Origin: Proteromonas lacertae
Taxonomy: Eukaryota; Sar; Bigyra; Opalinata; Proteromonadidae
NCBI GenBank assembly: GCA_002245135.1
Contig: NGBS01000355.1
Span: 1-27,149, forward strand
DNA: 27,149 nucleotides
Direction of reading: 5' to 3'
A program made the position numbers and the translations under genes. Shown here piece by piece: positions 10,251 to 20,798 of this stretch. Every line of letters begins with the position of its first letter. Position 1 is the stretch's first letter. The notes beneath the pieces are model-generated. The model had not been told where the DNA came from and searched no databases. It worked only from the letters and a program-made list of their open reading frames with translations.

Positions 10251-11238
10251 AATCTAAATAGCGTAGTATTATTAGTTACAATAAAAAAGAACACATAGTA
10301 AAGAAATATATTGTAAAGGAGATATTTTCAAAACGCAATAGTTGTTTGATTATTCCCTTAATTCAAATATTTGTATAATAAATCATTATGTTATTGAAAC
10401 TATAATTAAGTATTATTGTTTTGAAAATTCTTAGCTAGGGTTAAATTATTAGTAATTAGGAGATGATAATTATTATTAGTATGTTAGTTATATGTGAATA
10501 TAGTTTATTTACATAGCTTATACGTATTAATTAATTATTGAAGAGAAATTATGTTCAATTATGGATGAGATCATGTCCAGATAAAACTACTAGTAGTTTA
10601 TTATTGATTAAAATGTTAAGAGACAAGGAAGAACAGCTGTAATTATACTATGAAAATCGGGACAAAGGATGGCACAAAATTTATATATGGATATCCTTTT
10701 TTGTAACTCAGGATTTTATTATATACAATAAAAGTGAACAGAGTCGAAATTATATGTATGAAATTTTGTAATGATAAAAAATGTACTGTTAAATATTGTC
10801 AAGTATAAAAATATTGTTGAACCGTTGATGAAAGAAGTATAAAAAAGTATATAATAATGAAATGCTAGAGGTGAAGAAGTAGTGAGTGAAAAATCCACAA
10901 AATGGTTTTATCTGTGCAAATAAAATCAATTTAAACAGTTTTGAAAGTATAAGAGGATTTGTAAATATCGATTGTTTAATGAGATAATTATTATAAACCA
11001 TATATTAAATATTGAATTAAAAATGTAAATCCATAAACTGAAGAATTCTATTTTATAGTATAAATACTTACTAAAATAAACTGAATCTTGGAAAAATAGA
11101 TAAAAAATAACTATAAAAATAGAAAAAAAGGAATGGACATAATTCAAGCGGAAGATCTATTGAATTTATTTTTATTGAAATTTTATTATATATATATATG
11201 TATATCAAAACATAATTAAAAAAAATATTAATAATTTC
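10251..11238. other. Gene-poor stretch between mini-element and gene F, left copy
   Basis: 10251–10690 is AT-rich with no recognised gene. At 10702–10712 the inverted TGTAACTCAGG motif closes the candidate TIR-bounded segment. Around 10877–10985 on the plus strand a short frame reads NPQNGFICANKINLNSFES and so on to a TAA. It is protein-like but has no start I can defend. Two hydrophobic minus-strand frames (10789–11147) look like low-complexity A/T readings. Confidence 0.4.
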
Positions 11239-11768
11239 TTATAAAGTTTTGGCGTATGAACTGATAACATTGCCAATATCTCTTCCAAAACAATTTAAAG
11301 GGTATGAGAACATTGTTATCATTGGATAAGCTATCAATGATATCTTCGTATTGTTTTTGGCCATACTTGGAGACTTGATTTCTATAATTTCTTCAAATTG
11401 CTTTCTTAATCGTTTTTGCACTTTGCAATGAATTGCTAATATATCACCATTACAATTGCTTTCATCCACATTTTCTTCATACATTTCTATTTTGTTTGCA
11501 CAAAAATTTTTAATTTGATTGAGCTTATGTTCTCCGATGAAGCTGTTTTCTGTCTGTTCATTCTTTATATTTTGATCTATTAGAAAGCAGAATGTTAAAT
11601 ATTTATACTTCGCAAATATTTTTTCTCAATTTGACTCAAAGAATATAAAGCCATTAATAAAGCGATTAAGTATTGAATAATATCTTCATATATGTTATAA
11701 TATATCATGGTTAATAAAAAAATGCTAAATATTATAATAATCAATGAAATTAGATTTAGACCTTTCAT
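11239..11768 (-). CDS. Gene F, left copy: small membrane protein of unknown function
   Basis: Mirror of 16765–17294 with ATG at 11768–11766. The intron maps to about 11577–11608. It is divergent from gene E, with 352 bases between starts. No difference from the right copy affects the frame. Confidence 0.7.
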
Positions 11769-12120
11769 ATTAAACTATTTGTCCGTTTCAAATTTTTATT
11801 TTTAAAATCACACTATATTATTGAATACTTATAAAATATTTCGCATTTCTATTGTAATGCTTATTTTACATCATATGTTTAGGTTTAGTTAAGGACATTT
11901 AAGTACATGTATTTTGAATTACGACTAGTTTCCAAGAATTATAATTCTATATAAAAGTTATATTTTATAATAACTATATATATGGTTATTATATAGTCTT
12001 TATAGTCAAAATAAAAAATAAAAATGCAAAAAATATATTCGTTTTTTAAATTAAAACTTGGCTTGTATTTTAATATTTTAGGTCTAAAAAATCAGCCAAT
12101 CATTTTCGTTTGTTCAAGTT

Positions 12121-12841
12121 ATGTCTATTTCAGCTATTTATATTAAATCCCCATCTGATTTTCTTATTGTTGATAAAGATTATCATTTTATAAAAAAATC
12201 TATTGGTTATGAATTGCAAAAAGTTGGAGAAGGGGATATTGTATATAAATTATAAATTTATCATTATTATTTAGTCTTTCTATGAAAATTCTTTTGGTAC
12301 TGTGACTATTAGTGAAAAATTATGGGGAATAAGAATAAGAAATATCAATTCAGGAGATATAAACAAATCACTATTAGAAGAGTTTATGTTTTCCAACAGT
12401 AGCGCTAAATCCTTTATAATGTTAAATATTGACGCAGTTGATAATAATTCACAAGAAACAATAATACTGTGTGATGGAAATGATGTAATTAAGTACGATT
12501 TTGGAACAAAAACTATGGAAAATTTAGAACCAGGTTTTTATGTGTTTAATAGCTTAGAAACCATCGAGAGTTATCCTGAATTACATTCTGAAATGGAAGA
12601 TATGGTAGAAAATGACAGTACAACTATAAAAGAAATGATGAAATTTGGTGAAAAGCATTATATATATAATAATAATCATTTTGGTCCAGTTTATAGATCA
12701 ATTATTAGGAAAAAGAATGATAAAATGATATTTAGTGAGTATATGTACTTTACTATTTCAACTAATTTACGTTTAAAACAATTAAAAAGAATGCTATCAA
12801 AAGACTTAGTTATTCAAACGGGTGATATAAAAAATTGCTAA
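12121..12841 (+). CDS. Gene E, left copy: two-exon gene of unknown function
   Basis: Exon 1 (12121–12240, MSISAIYIKSPSDFLIVDKD … GEGDI) and exon 2 (12275–12841) join in phase 0 across a 34-bp intron, GTATATAAAT…TTTAG. They give 228 residues ending DLVIQTGDIKNC before TAA. The protein is soluble, with mixed alpha/beta composition and no signal peptide or membrane segment. Features include TIILCDGNDVIKYDFG and a basic C-terminus (RLKQLKRMLSKD). Glutamine is always CAA and no in-frame UAA/UAG occurs. This copy is intact. It is divergently arranged with gene F and convergent with the carboxylase remnant. No family is recognised. Confidence 0.75.
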
Positions 12842-13034
12842 TTATTTTACATTTATTATTATTTATTATTTTTTATGTTTATATCCTTGCAAAACACAAA
12901 AAACAATATTGCACAATCATGCATAAATAAATCAACATCTACGCTTTTTGGACATTTTAGCGATTTTAACAAAGTCATTAAGGTATCTTTATTTGTTATT
13001 CAAGGATAATTTAATCTTTTTCTTAAAAATCAAA

Positions 13035-13696
13035 TCACAAATCCATAATAACATCAGACAAACCTAATGTGTCTCATTTCTTCTACTAAACCTTCTCTGT
13101 CTTACATTTCTTTAGCAACTTAACATATTTTACATCTTTATTGCTTCTACTATTGCTAAGTCTGTACATTCTTCAACTACTTCACCTTCTTTTACTAATA
13201 CATCAATTAAACTACCAACCATTCGAGAAGCTAAGAATTTAGAATGATCCACTTCTGATTTAATAATCACCAATTTTGATAATTTGCTTTATAAAGCATT
13301 TCTTACATCTACAGTAAACCTATCTACTAATCTTTCCATATATTCTACACCTACTTCTTTTACATTCAATTTACCACATGATTGCAACATCACTATCCAT
13401 CGTATAATCAGTTGCATTGAGGGTTTTACAATCTAAATCAATTCTTCCATCACATTTATCACAATGTCATCTTTACCATTAATATTAAATACAAAGCTGT
13501 GTAATTCTTCTAAATCATAACTTCGAATTTCTTGAAGATTTAGCGATGTATGCTTTGTGAATAGCTAAATAAGCAGCTAATAATTGTTATGTTTCTTCTT
13601 CGTTTAAGGTGACACCATGCCATCAGTTTGGAAATTCTTCTGGAATAAACTCTTCAATCTTGGATGTCTTATAACTGATTGAATGAAGGAAGTATT
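13035..13696 (-). pseudogene. PCCA-like: C-terminal remnant of the PCCA-like gene, left copy
   Basis: Mirror of 14836–15497. It holds the end of the carboxylase domain (from about TSFIQSVIRHPR), the linker and the biotinyl domain. It is cut at 13696, exactly where the palindrome stops, and joined there to a kinase-gene fragment in the same orientation but not in a shared useful frame. The UAA in the conserved MKMQN position is present here too. Confidence 0.7.
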
Positions 13697-13930
13697 CTAT
13701 ACATATTATTATCTTCATTGTATGGTAATTTCTTGTTTATCATCTCATATAATATAGATCCAAATGGGCAAATCACACTATTGTCATTATATTCGTGTAT
13801 AGTATTTTATTTATTATCATTATAAAATTACATATTGATCAACAAATATAATCACTTGACAAAGGTCTATTCTGGATAATCTCTTCTAAACCTCTTAAAT
13901 TACAATTTCTTGAAGAAAATTAGCATAAAA
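13697..13930 (-). pseudogene. Fragment of a second kinase-like gene
   Basis: On the minus strand, RGLEEIIQNRPLSSDYIC (near 13880) matches HDLEEIIKSEWFISGDIC of the pseudokinase–LRR gene. After a gap, VICPFGSILYEMINKKLPY (near 13750) matches its VIWSIGCILYEMITKKLPF. The whole catalytic-loop region between these is missing. It is a paralogue, not a copy from the arms, since many residues differ. It is unpaired and lies exactly at the palindrome's inner edge. Confidence 0.7.
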
Positions 13931-14835
13931 TACTAATATATGAGATGAAAATACTTATAAAAAATATTCTTTCTTGAAGAAAATTCCAGTAATAAATCGA
14001 GTCAAGTTAATAGAAGTACAAAATTACGGTATTTATATGTAATTTATCTTGTTAGAGAAATATAATAGAGATTTGTACTAAAACATTGTTTTTCTGGTTC
14101 TATCTTAAGGATTAAATTCAATGTATATAATGTTTTGTTAGAAGGTTAAATTTCGAAATTATAATTTCTTTCAGCAAATTAAAGATCTGCTAAAAGATTA
14201 GAATTATAAGCTGTAAAATACTCATTCAAAGATATGGGTGATAAGAGCTCCTCCAAAAAGATTGCTAAAAATGCTTTATGTTGGTGTTGTAGAAGCATAT
14301 GAAACAAAAATATGAAAATTGTTCGGAATGATGAAGAAGCAAAATATATAAAAATCAAGTAATTGGTGATAAACATGGTAAATATTCTTCATTTTCAGAA
14401 AGAGAATGGTATAGTAAAGATATACAGCAATTGTTAAGATAATTGAAAGATGTAGAATACTGTTCAGCTATTGTTAAATATTGTTTAGCTGGTATAGTAA
14501 AATGTTTATGTGATAAACATTTCTATTTCTTTGAAATGAATAGCAGATTATAAGTAGAACATCCAGTAACAGAGATGGTATATCATAATTATTTAGTTGA
14601 ACATATGTCCTATGTAGCTGTTGGTAGTGAATTCCCAGACAGATTAAGGAACTGGCCATTACTAATCGATGTAGATGTTGTAGAAACACAAAAGTGATAG
14701 TGGGAATAAGAATTTGTTATTTCAATGTATTATAACCCAATAATAAGAATCTGATATTGGTGAAAAGACAGAGCTGAAGATATCGATAGAATCGATAATG
14801 CTTTAACTGAATATGCTATTCGAGGTTTAAATCAC
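13697..14835. other. Unpaired spacer at the centre of the palindrome
   Basis: These 1139 bases have no mirror partner. The left part (about 13697–13930) carries a minus-strand fragment of a kinase gene. The right part (about 14210–14835) carries the biotin-carboxylase portion of the gene that runs on into the right arm. Between them, about 13930–14210 is AT-rich and I recognise nothing in it. The asymmetry means one breakpoint of the duplication fell inside the carboxylase gene and the other joined it to kinase sequence. Confidence 0.85.
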
Positions 14836-15497
14836 AATACTTCCTTCATTCAATCAGTTATAAGACATCCAAGATTGAAGAGTTTATTCCAGAAGAATTT
14901 CCAAACTGATGGCATGGTGTCACCTTAAACGAAGAAGAAACATAACAATTATTAGCTGCTTATTTAGCTATTCACAAAGCATACATCGCTAAATCTTCAA
15001 GAAATTCGAAGTTATGATTTAGAAGAATTACACAGCTTTGTATTTAATATTAATGGTAAAGATGACATTGTGATAAATGTGATGGAAGAATTGATTTAGA
15101 TTGTAAAACCCTCAATGCAACTGATTATACGATGGATAGTGATGTTGCAATCATGTGGTAAATTGAATGTAAAAGAAGTAGGTGTAGAATATATGGAAAG
15201 ATTAGTAGATAGGTTTACTGTAGATGTAAGAAATGCTTTATAAAGCAAATTATCAAAATTGGTGATTATTAAATCAGAAGTGGATCATTCTAAATTCTTA
15301 GCTTCTCGAATGGTTGGTAGTTTAATTGATGTATTAGTAAAAGAAGGTGAAGTAGTTGAAGAATGTACAGACTTAGCAATAGTAGAAGCAATAAAGATGT
15401 AAAATATGTTAAGTTGCTAAAGAAATGTAAGACAGAGAAGGTTTAGTAGAAGAAATGAGACACATTAGGTTTGTCTGATGTTATTATGGATTTGTGA
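14210..15497 (+). pseudogene. PCCA-like: Propionyl-CoA carboxylase alpha-like biotin carboxylase, decayed
   Basis: In a working enzyme this subunit carboxylates its own biotin for mitochondrial propionyl-CoA breakdown. Recognisable blocks in order: MGDKSSSKKIAKNA (14222), MKIVRNDEEAK (near 14312), QVIGDKHGKYSSFSERE (near 14358), FYFFEMNSRL then TAA 14551 then VEHPVTEM, YYNPI and DIDRIDNALTEYAIRGLNHN (near 14720–14835), FIPEEFP…WHGVTL, and the biotinyl domain GSLIDVLVKEGEVVEE … AIVEAIKM then TAA 15400 then NML. It ends GDTLGLSDVIMDL, TGA 15495. The two TAA fall on invariant glutamines (RLQVEHP, MKMQN). The N-terminus, the glycine-rich loop and other parts are missing, and there are frame changes, so this is a remnant. 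The biotin Lys is kept, but AMKM is AIKM. Confidence 0.75.
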
Positions 15498-15690
15498 TTT
15501 GATTTTTAAGAAAAAGATTAAATTATCCTTGAATAACAAATAAAGATACCTTAATGACTTTGTTAAAATCGCTAAAATGTCCAAAAAGCGTAGATGTTGA
15601 TTTATTTATGCATGATTGTGCAATATTGTTTTTTGTGTTTTGCAAGGATATAAACATAAAAAATAATAAATAATAATAAATGTAAAATAA

Positions 15691-16412
15691 TTAGCAATTT
15701 TTTATATCACCCGTTTGAATAACTAAGTCTTTTGATAGCATTCTTTTTAATTGTTTTAAACGTAAATTAGTTGAAATAGTAAAGTACATATACTCACTAA
15801 ATATCATTTTATCATTCTTTTTCCTAATAATTGATCTATAAACTGGACCAAAATGATTATTATTATATATATAATGCTTTTCACCAAATTTCATCATTTC
15901 TTTTATAGTTGTACTAGTCATTTTCTACCATATCTTCCATTTCAGAATGTAATTCAGGATAACTCTCGATGGTTTCTAAGCTATTAAACACATAAAAACC
16001 TGGTTCTAAATTTTCCATAGTTTTTGTTCCAAAATCGTACTTAATTACATCATTTCCATCACACAGTATTATTGTTTCTTGTGAATTATTATCAACTGCG
16101 TCAATATTTAACATTATAAAGGATTTAGCGCTACTGTTGGAAAACATAAACTCTTCTAATAGTGATTTGTTTATATCTCCTGAATTGATATTTCTTATTC
16201 TTATTCCCCATAATTTTTCACTAATAGTCACAGTACCAAAAGAATTTTCATAGAAAGACTAAATAATAATGATAAATTTATAATTTATATACAATATCCC
16301 CTTCTCCAACTTTTTGCAATTCATAACCAATAGATTTTTTTATAAAATGATAATCTTTATCAACAATAAGAAAATCAGATGGGGATTTAATATAAATAGC
16401 TGAAATAGACAT
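15691..16412 (-). CDS. Gene E, right copy (one-base insertion)
   Basis: Mirror of gene E at 12121–12841, with ATG at 16412–16410 and the intron at about 16259–16292. One extra T near 15914 (GACTAGT here versus GACAGT in the left copy) splits the second exon into two frames. All else reads the same. This is either a consensus error or the start of decay in one copy. Confidence 0.7.
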
Positions 16413-16764
16413 AACTTGAACAAACGAAAATGATTGGCTGATTTTTTAGACCTAAAATATTAAAATACAAGCCAAGTTTTAATTTAAAAAACGAATATAT
16501 TTTTTGCATTTTTATTTTTTATTTTGACTATAAAGACTATATAATAACCATATATATAGTTATTATAAAATATAACTTTTATATAGAATTATAATTCTTG
16601 GAAACTAGTCGTAATTCAAAATACATGTACTTAAATGTCCTTAACTAAACCTAAACATATGATGTAAAATAAGCATTACAATAGAAATGCGAAATATTTT
16701 ATAAGTATTCAATAATATAGTGTGATTTTAAAAATAAAAATTTGAAACGGACAAATAGTTTAAT

Positions 16765-17294
16765 ATGAAAGGTCTAAATCTAATTTCATTGATTATTATA
16801 ATATTTAGCATTTTTTTATTAACCATGATATATTATAACATATATGAAGATATTATTCAATACTTAATCGCTTTATTAATGGCTTTATATTCTTTGAGTC
16901 AAATTGAGAAAAAATATTTGCGAAGTATAAATATTTAACATTCTGCTTTCTAATAGATCAAAATATAAAGAATGAACAGACAGAAAACAGCTTCATCGGA
17001 GAACATAAGCTCAATCAAATTAAAAATTTTTGTGCAAACAAAATAGAAATGTATGAAGAAAATGTGGATGAAAGCAATTGTAATGGTGATATATTAGCAA
17101 TTCATTGCAAAGTGCAAAAACGATTAAGAAAGCAATTTGAAGAAATTATAGAAATCAAGTCTCCAAGTATGGCCAAAAACAATACGAAGATATCATTGAT
17201 AGCTTATCCAATGATAACAATGTTCTCATACCCTTTAAATTGTTTTGGAAGAGATATTGGCAATGTTATCAGTTCATACGCCAAAACTTTATAA
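16765..17294 (+). CDS. Gene F: small membrane protein of unknown function
   Basis: Two exons: 16765–16924 and 16957–17294, joined across a 32-bp phase-1 intron (GTATAAATA…TAG) to give 165 residues. The start MKGLNLISL leads straight into two predicted membrane segments (about residues 4–25, very rich in Ile/Phe, and 33–47). A polar tail follows that contains EENVDESNC and VQKRLRKQFEEIIE and ends IGNVISSYAKTL before TAA. The topology suggests an N-terminal hairpin anchor with a cytosolic or lumenal tail. All seven glutamines are CAA or CAG. The intron has the same A|GTAT…TAG|AT form as the LRR-gene introns. I do not recognise the family. Confidence 0.7.
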
Positions 17295-18282
17295 GAAATT
17301 ATTAATATTTTTTTTAATTATGTTTTGATATACATATATATATATAATAAAATTTCAATAAAAATAAATTCAATAGATCTTCCGCTTGAATTATGTCCAT
17401 TCCTTTTTTTCTATTTTTATAGTTATTTTTTATCTATTTTTCCAAGATTCAGTTTATTTTAGTAAGTATTTATACTATAAAATAGAATTCTTCAGTTTAT
17501 GGATTTACATTTTTAATTCAATATTTAATATATGGTTTATAATAATTATCTCATTAAACAATCGATATTTACAAATCCTCTTATACTTTCAAAACTGTTT
17601 AAATTGATTTTATTTGCACAGATAAAACCATTTTGTGGATTTTTCACTCACTACTTCTTCACCTCTAGCATTTCATTATTATATACTTTTTTATACTTCT
17701 TTCATCAACGGTTCAACAATATTTTTATACTTGACAATATTTAACAGTACATTTTTTATCATTACAAAATTTCATACATATAATTTCGACTCTGTTCACT
17801 TTTATTGTATATAATAAAATCCTGAGTTACAAAAAAGGATATCCATATATAAATTTTGTGCCATCCTTTGTCCCGATTTTCATAGTATAATTACAGCTGT
17901 TCTTCCTTGTCTCTTAACATTTTAATCAATAATAAACTACTAGTAGTTTTATCTGGACATGATCTCATCCATAATTGAACATAATTTCTCTTCAATAATT
18001 AATTAATACGTATAAGCTATGTAAATAAACTATATTCACATATAACTAACATACTAATAATAATTATCATCTCCTAATTACTAATAATTTAACCCTAGCT
18101 AAGAATTTTCAAAACAATAATACTTAATTATAGTTTCAATAACATAATGATTTATTATACAAATATTTGAATTAAGGGAATAATCAAACAACTATTGCGT
18201 TTTGAAAATATCTCCTTTACAATATATTTCTTTACTATGTGTTCTTTTTTATTGTAACTAATAATACTACGCTATTTAGATT
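17295..18282. other. Gene-poor stretch, right copy
   Basis: Mirror of 10251–11238, with the CCTGAGTTAC motif at 17821. The same remarks apply. Confidence 0.4.
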
Positions 18283-18352
18283 TGAGTTACAAAAAGAACT
18301 TCCCTTTCTCCTGGGACATGCCCCGTCCTGTCCTTGTCCTTATGTAACTCAG
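18283..18352. mobile_element. 70-bp mini-element with inverted ends, right copy
   Basis: Mirror of 10181–10250, 12 bases upstream of the gene G start. Confidence 0.5.
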
Positions 18353-18364
18353 ATATAATCATGT

Positions 18365-18719
18365 ATGTCTTCTTGTTCTTTTTACAATTCAATATCAAAG
18401 TTACAATTAATATATGATGATTTTGAAAATGGTAGAATAGCATTAAGCAATCTACAAAAGAGTATTTCTAAATATAATAAAGATTATGTGAAAAGTAAAA
18501 TTAAGAATACAATTGATATTTTTTTAAATTATACATGAAGAAGATATTTTGTTAATTTTGTCGTTTAATTTAGCTATATCACAAGATTCTAATGTACAGC
18601 TGTAGATATAGATAAATTATACTGGGCCAACTTGTATCTTGCCCAAAAACCTCATTCAAAAGCCATGCCACACAAAAACAGAATACTTCAACAACTTCAT
18701 TCTGGATTATTATACATGA
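18365..18719 (+). CDS. Gene G: small unidentified gene with two adjoining frames
   Basis: The first frame, 18365–18538, is 57 codons plus TGA in the ordinary code (MSSCSFYNSISKLQLIYDD … NTIDIFLNYT). It is helical and charged, and too short for a length-filtered ORF search. A second frame one base over runs from 18537 to TGA 18717–18719. It contains EEDILLILSFNLAISQDSN, then two UAG codons (CTG TAG ATA TAG ATA), then GPTCILPKNLIQKPCH. The two frames abut exactly, so a single frame change, or an intron, probably makes one gene of about 117 residues. It starts 12 bases after the mini-element. No family is recognised. Confidence 0.4.
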
Positions 18720-19090
18720 CTTATCAAAAATAAATATAGAGCATTTATTATAATAAGTTGAGATAATTACTTGTTCTAAAAAGCCTTATTTCATTGATTC
18801 AATAATATAATTGAGAATACCTACGATTATTTAATTTGATGATTAAATCAACTCAAAATTCAAGATGAAAATATAGCTTGATCAAACAAGCTACACTATA
18901 AGAATTTTCTAAGTGCTTTTTGTGACTTTAAATAGATTTTTCTCAATAACTATAAGGAATAAAATAGTAAAAATTTGTCAAACGATGTATCATACTTTGA
19001 GCTTTATCATAGTATAGTTAGTTTTATAATTACCTCTATCATGTCATTCGTCTGTTTTTGATATTTTACATTATAATTGAATAACAACAA

Positions 19091-19983
19091 TCATAAATAA
19101 TAACATTGATATATTTTTATTTGATTTATATAAAAACTATAATACATCTCGAACTGTACTGATTTTAAATACCACGTATTTGGCTAATAGGGACTGAAAT
19201 ATGTTAATAAATTTTATACATAATCACTACCTATATACGATATGTATAGTATAGGAGTATTCCAGAAAGGACGATATTTATTTTGACTAGGTAATTGAAT
19301 GTAATCGTGATATTATGTGATTTTTGATGTATGTGTGTGTAGTTAAATAGAGCTATATTGCTATTTTTGACTAATTGCTTCTAATTAAGAAGATATCAAA
19401 ATATTTTTCATACTAGCACTATATGCTGTACTATTATGTTAATCTGAATAGCTAAACCCCATAAATACACTGTATAACATATATTATAGATAAATTACTG
19501 AATCAATATTCTTCTCCCCTGGAATTCTGTTGCTATTCTAGTAAAATAACTATTAAAATATAAAAATAACTATAATACTTATATAATCATCTATAATATC
19601 TATAAACATAATGACAAATTAAAACATACCAGTATAGCTAAACATGCAAGTTGCTGATATTCTCTACCTTTCATCGATTAGTACAATGCTAAACAGCTAT
19701 AATAAAAAATAATATACTAAAATAGTTATACTTTTTCTAATTGTAAAATATAATATATAAACTGATGTTTCTACTGTTCTTCAACTATATACAAATCCAC
19801 CAAAGGTTATTTTCATATAATGGAGTAAAAACTAATAGAGTAATTGATCAAATACTTCTTAAATATAGGATTATCATTAACTTGATTCAATAAATACAAT
19901 GATTGAACTGTTTCTAAATCAATTAATCCAGGAATAACATCAGCTAAATACTCTTGAATTGGAGATGGTTAAGAAGCTTCCAT
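19091..19983 (-). CDS. Gene B, right copy
   Basis: Exact mirror of gene B at 8550–9442, with ATG at 19983–19981 and TGA at 19093–19091. The same UAA/UAG pattern and the same doubtful joints are present. The next gene inward, G, is convergent with it. Confidence 0.42.
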
Positions 19984-20054
19984 GTTTTTTAATTACTATG
20001 AATAAATAAAATAAAATCAGAATATTCGTATCATCATACTTAATTTTGGTGTTC

Positions 20055-20685
20055 TCATCGAATGAATTGTTGTAATTACGATATATATCTTTTCTACAGC
20101 TACTGCTCTGACAACACCTGAAATTACACCAATTCTTGAATAAACATACCTAATAGTTAATCCTAACAAAAATAATTATAAAAAATATACTAATTCATCT
20201 TAGCTTCTTCATCATCAGACTTTACTATTTTATATTATAATAACAATTATACTTATTTGTATTTGTTGGATTAATCGTTGATGGTAAACTTGGTTTATAT
20301 TCTAATTATCCTAGTCTGACACCTAATTTAGATAATAAAATATATGATAATTGTTATAATACCAATATGCTAAATTAACAGAAACAGTTGAATTTCCTAC
20401 TACTTATAACTTCAATAATATGTTGTATATCAAAAGTGCCAAATGTATTAGCAATGTAAGAGTTTGTATATGTAGTTGATGAGCTTTAGTAAGACAGACT
20501 AAATCAAAGCTGATAGTTGTATTTTTTTCATCAAATGATAATATCTTTGAATTTTAATTATTAGAACTTTAATCTAATTAACATATATGATAATATTATA
20601 CTTCCTTCAACAATTATAATCAATTCCTGCTCTTTGTATTGTTTTGTCTATTATTTATCTGTAATAACAACACTTGTGCTGCCAT
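20055..20685 (-). CDS. Gene A, right copy
   Basis: Exact mirror of gene A at 7848–8478: ATG at 20685–20683, TGA at 20057–20055, with the same internal UAA/UAG codons. I noticed no difference that changes the reading. Confidence 0.4.
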
Positions 20686-20798
20686 TGTTATATTCTATAT
20701 AAAATTATATACTATATATACTCATAACATAACAGAAGAAAAAAGAATTATAGTGTATTTCAAAAATTATATTCGTTTTAGATTTCTAGTTTTGAGAA

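Larger units (their letters stand above)
3295..10712. mobile_element. Possible TIR-bounded segment holding genes A–D and G (family unknown)
   Basis: The segment begins CCTGAGTTGCAGAAAGGA and ends in the inverted form TCCTTTTTTGTAACTCAGG, a near-perfect 18–19-base inverted match. It spans 7.4 kb, or about 5.5 kb without the nested hAT element. All the genes between these ends (A, B, C, D, G) contain in-frame UAA/UAG. The genes just outside (pseudokinase–LRR, E, F) mostly do not. I see no clear target duplication. I also see no integrase, transposase, polymerase, ATPase or capsid motif, so the mobile interpretation rests on the ends and the coding contrast only. Confidence 0.3.
1..13696 (+). 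repeat. Left arm of a giant inverted repeat
   Basis: The whole segment reappears in reverse complement at 14836–26603. Inside of the hAT insertion, position p pairs with about 28533 − p; outside it, with about 26600 − p. Every gene listed in this arm has a mirror copy. The arm is cut by the window start (base 1 pairs with 26603), so the palindrome may continue. Without the hAT element and its extra target copy the arm is about 11.76 kb, within a few bases of the right arm. Differences between arms are scattered single-base indels and a few substitutions. The pairing stops sharply at 13696, where this arm passes into a kinase-gene fragment. Confidence 0.95.

Noticed and set aside
3295-10712. 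Large virus-like DNA element
   Set aside because: No integrase, polymerase, packaging ATPase, protease or capsid motif was recognised in genes A–D or G; the TIR-like ends alone are not enough.
10789-11147. Overlapping hydrophobic minus-strand frames (mirror 17386–17744)
   Set aside because: Phe/Ile/Tyr-rich readings of low-complexity A/T DNA in overlapping frames, without a believable protein pattern.
14179-14689. Minus-strand frames of 65 and 71 codons in the spacer
   Set aside because: They are antisense to the carboxylase-like remnant, whose family motifs lie on the plus strand.
13697-14835. Palindrome as a fold-back artefact of a single read
   Set aside because: Not excluded as an assembly join of two haplotypes, but a single-molecule fold-back would show the hAT element in both arms and would not give an unpaired spacer with two different gene fragments.
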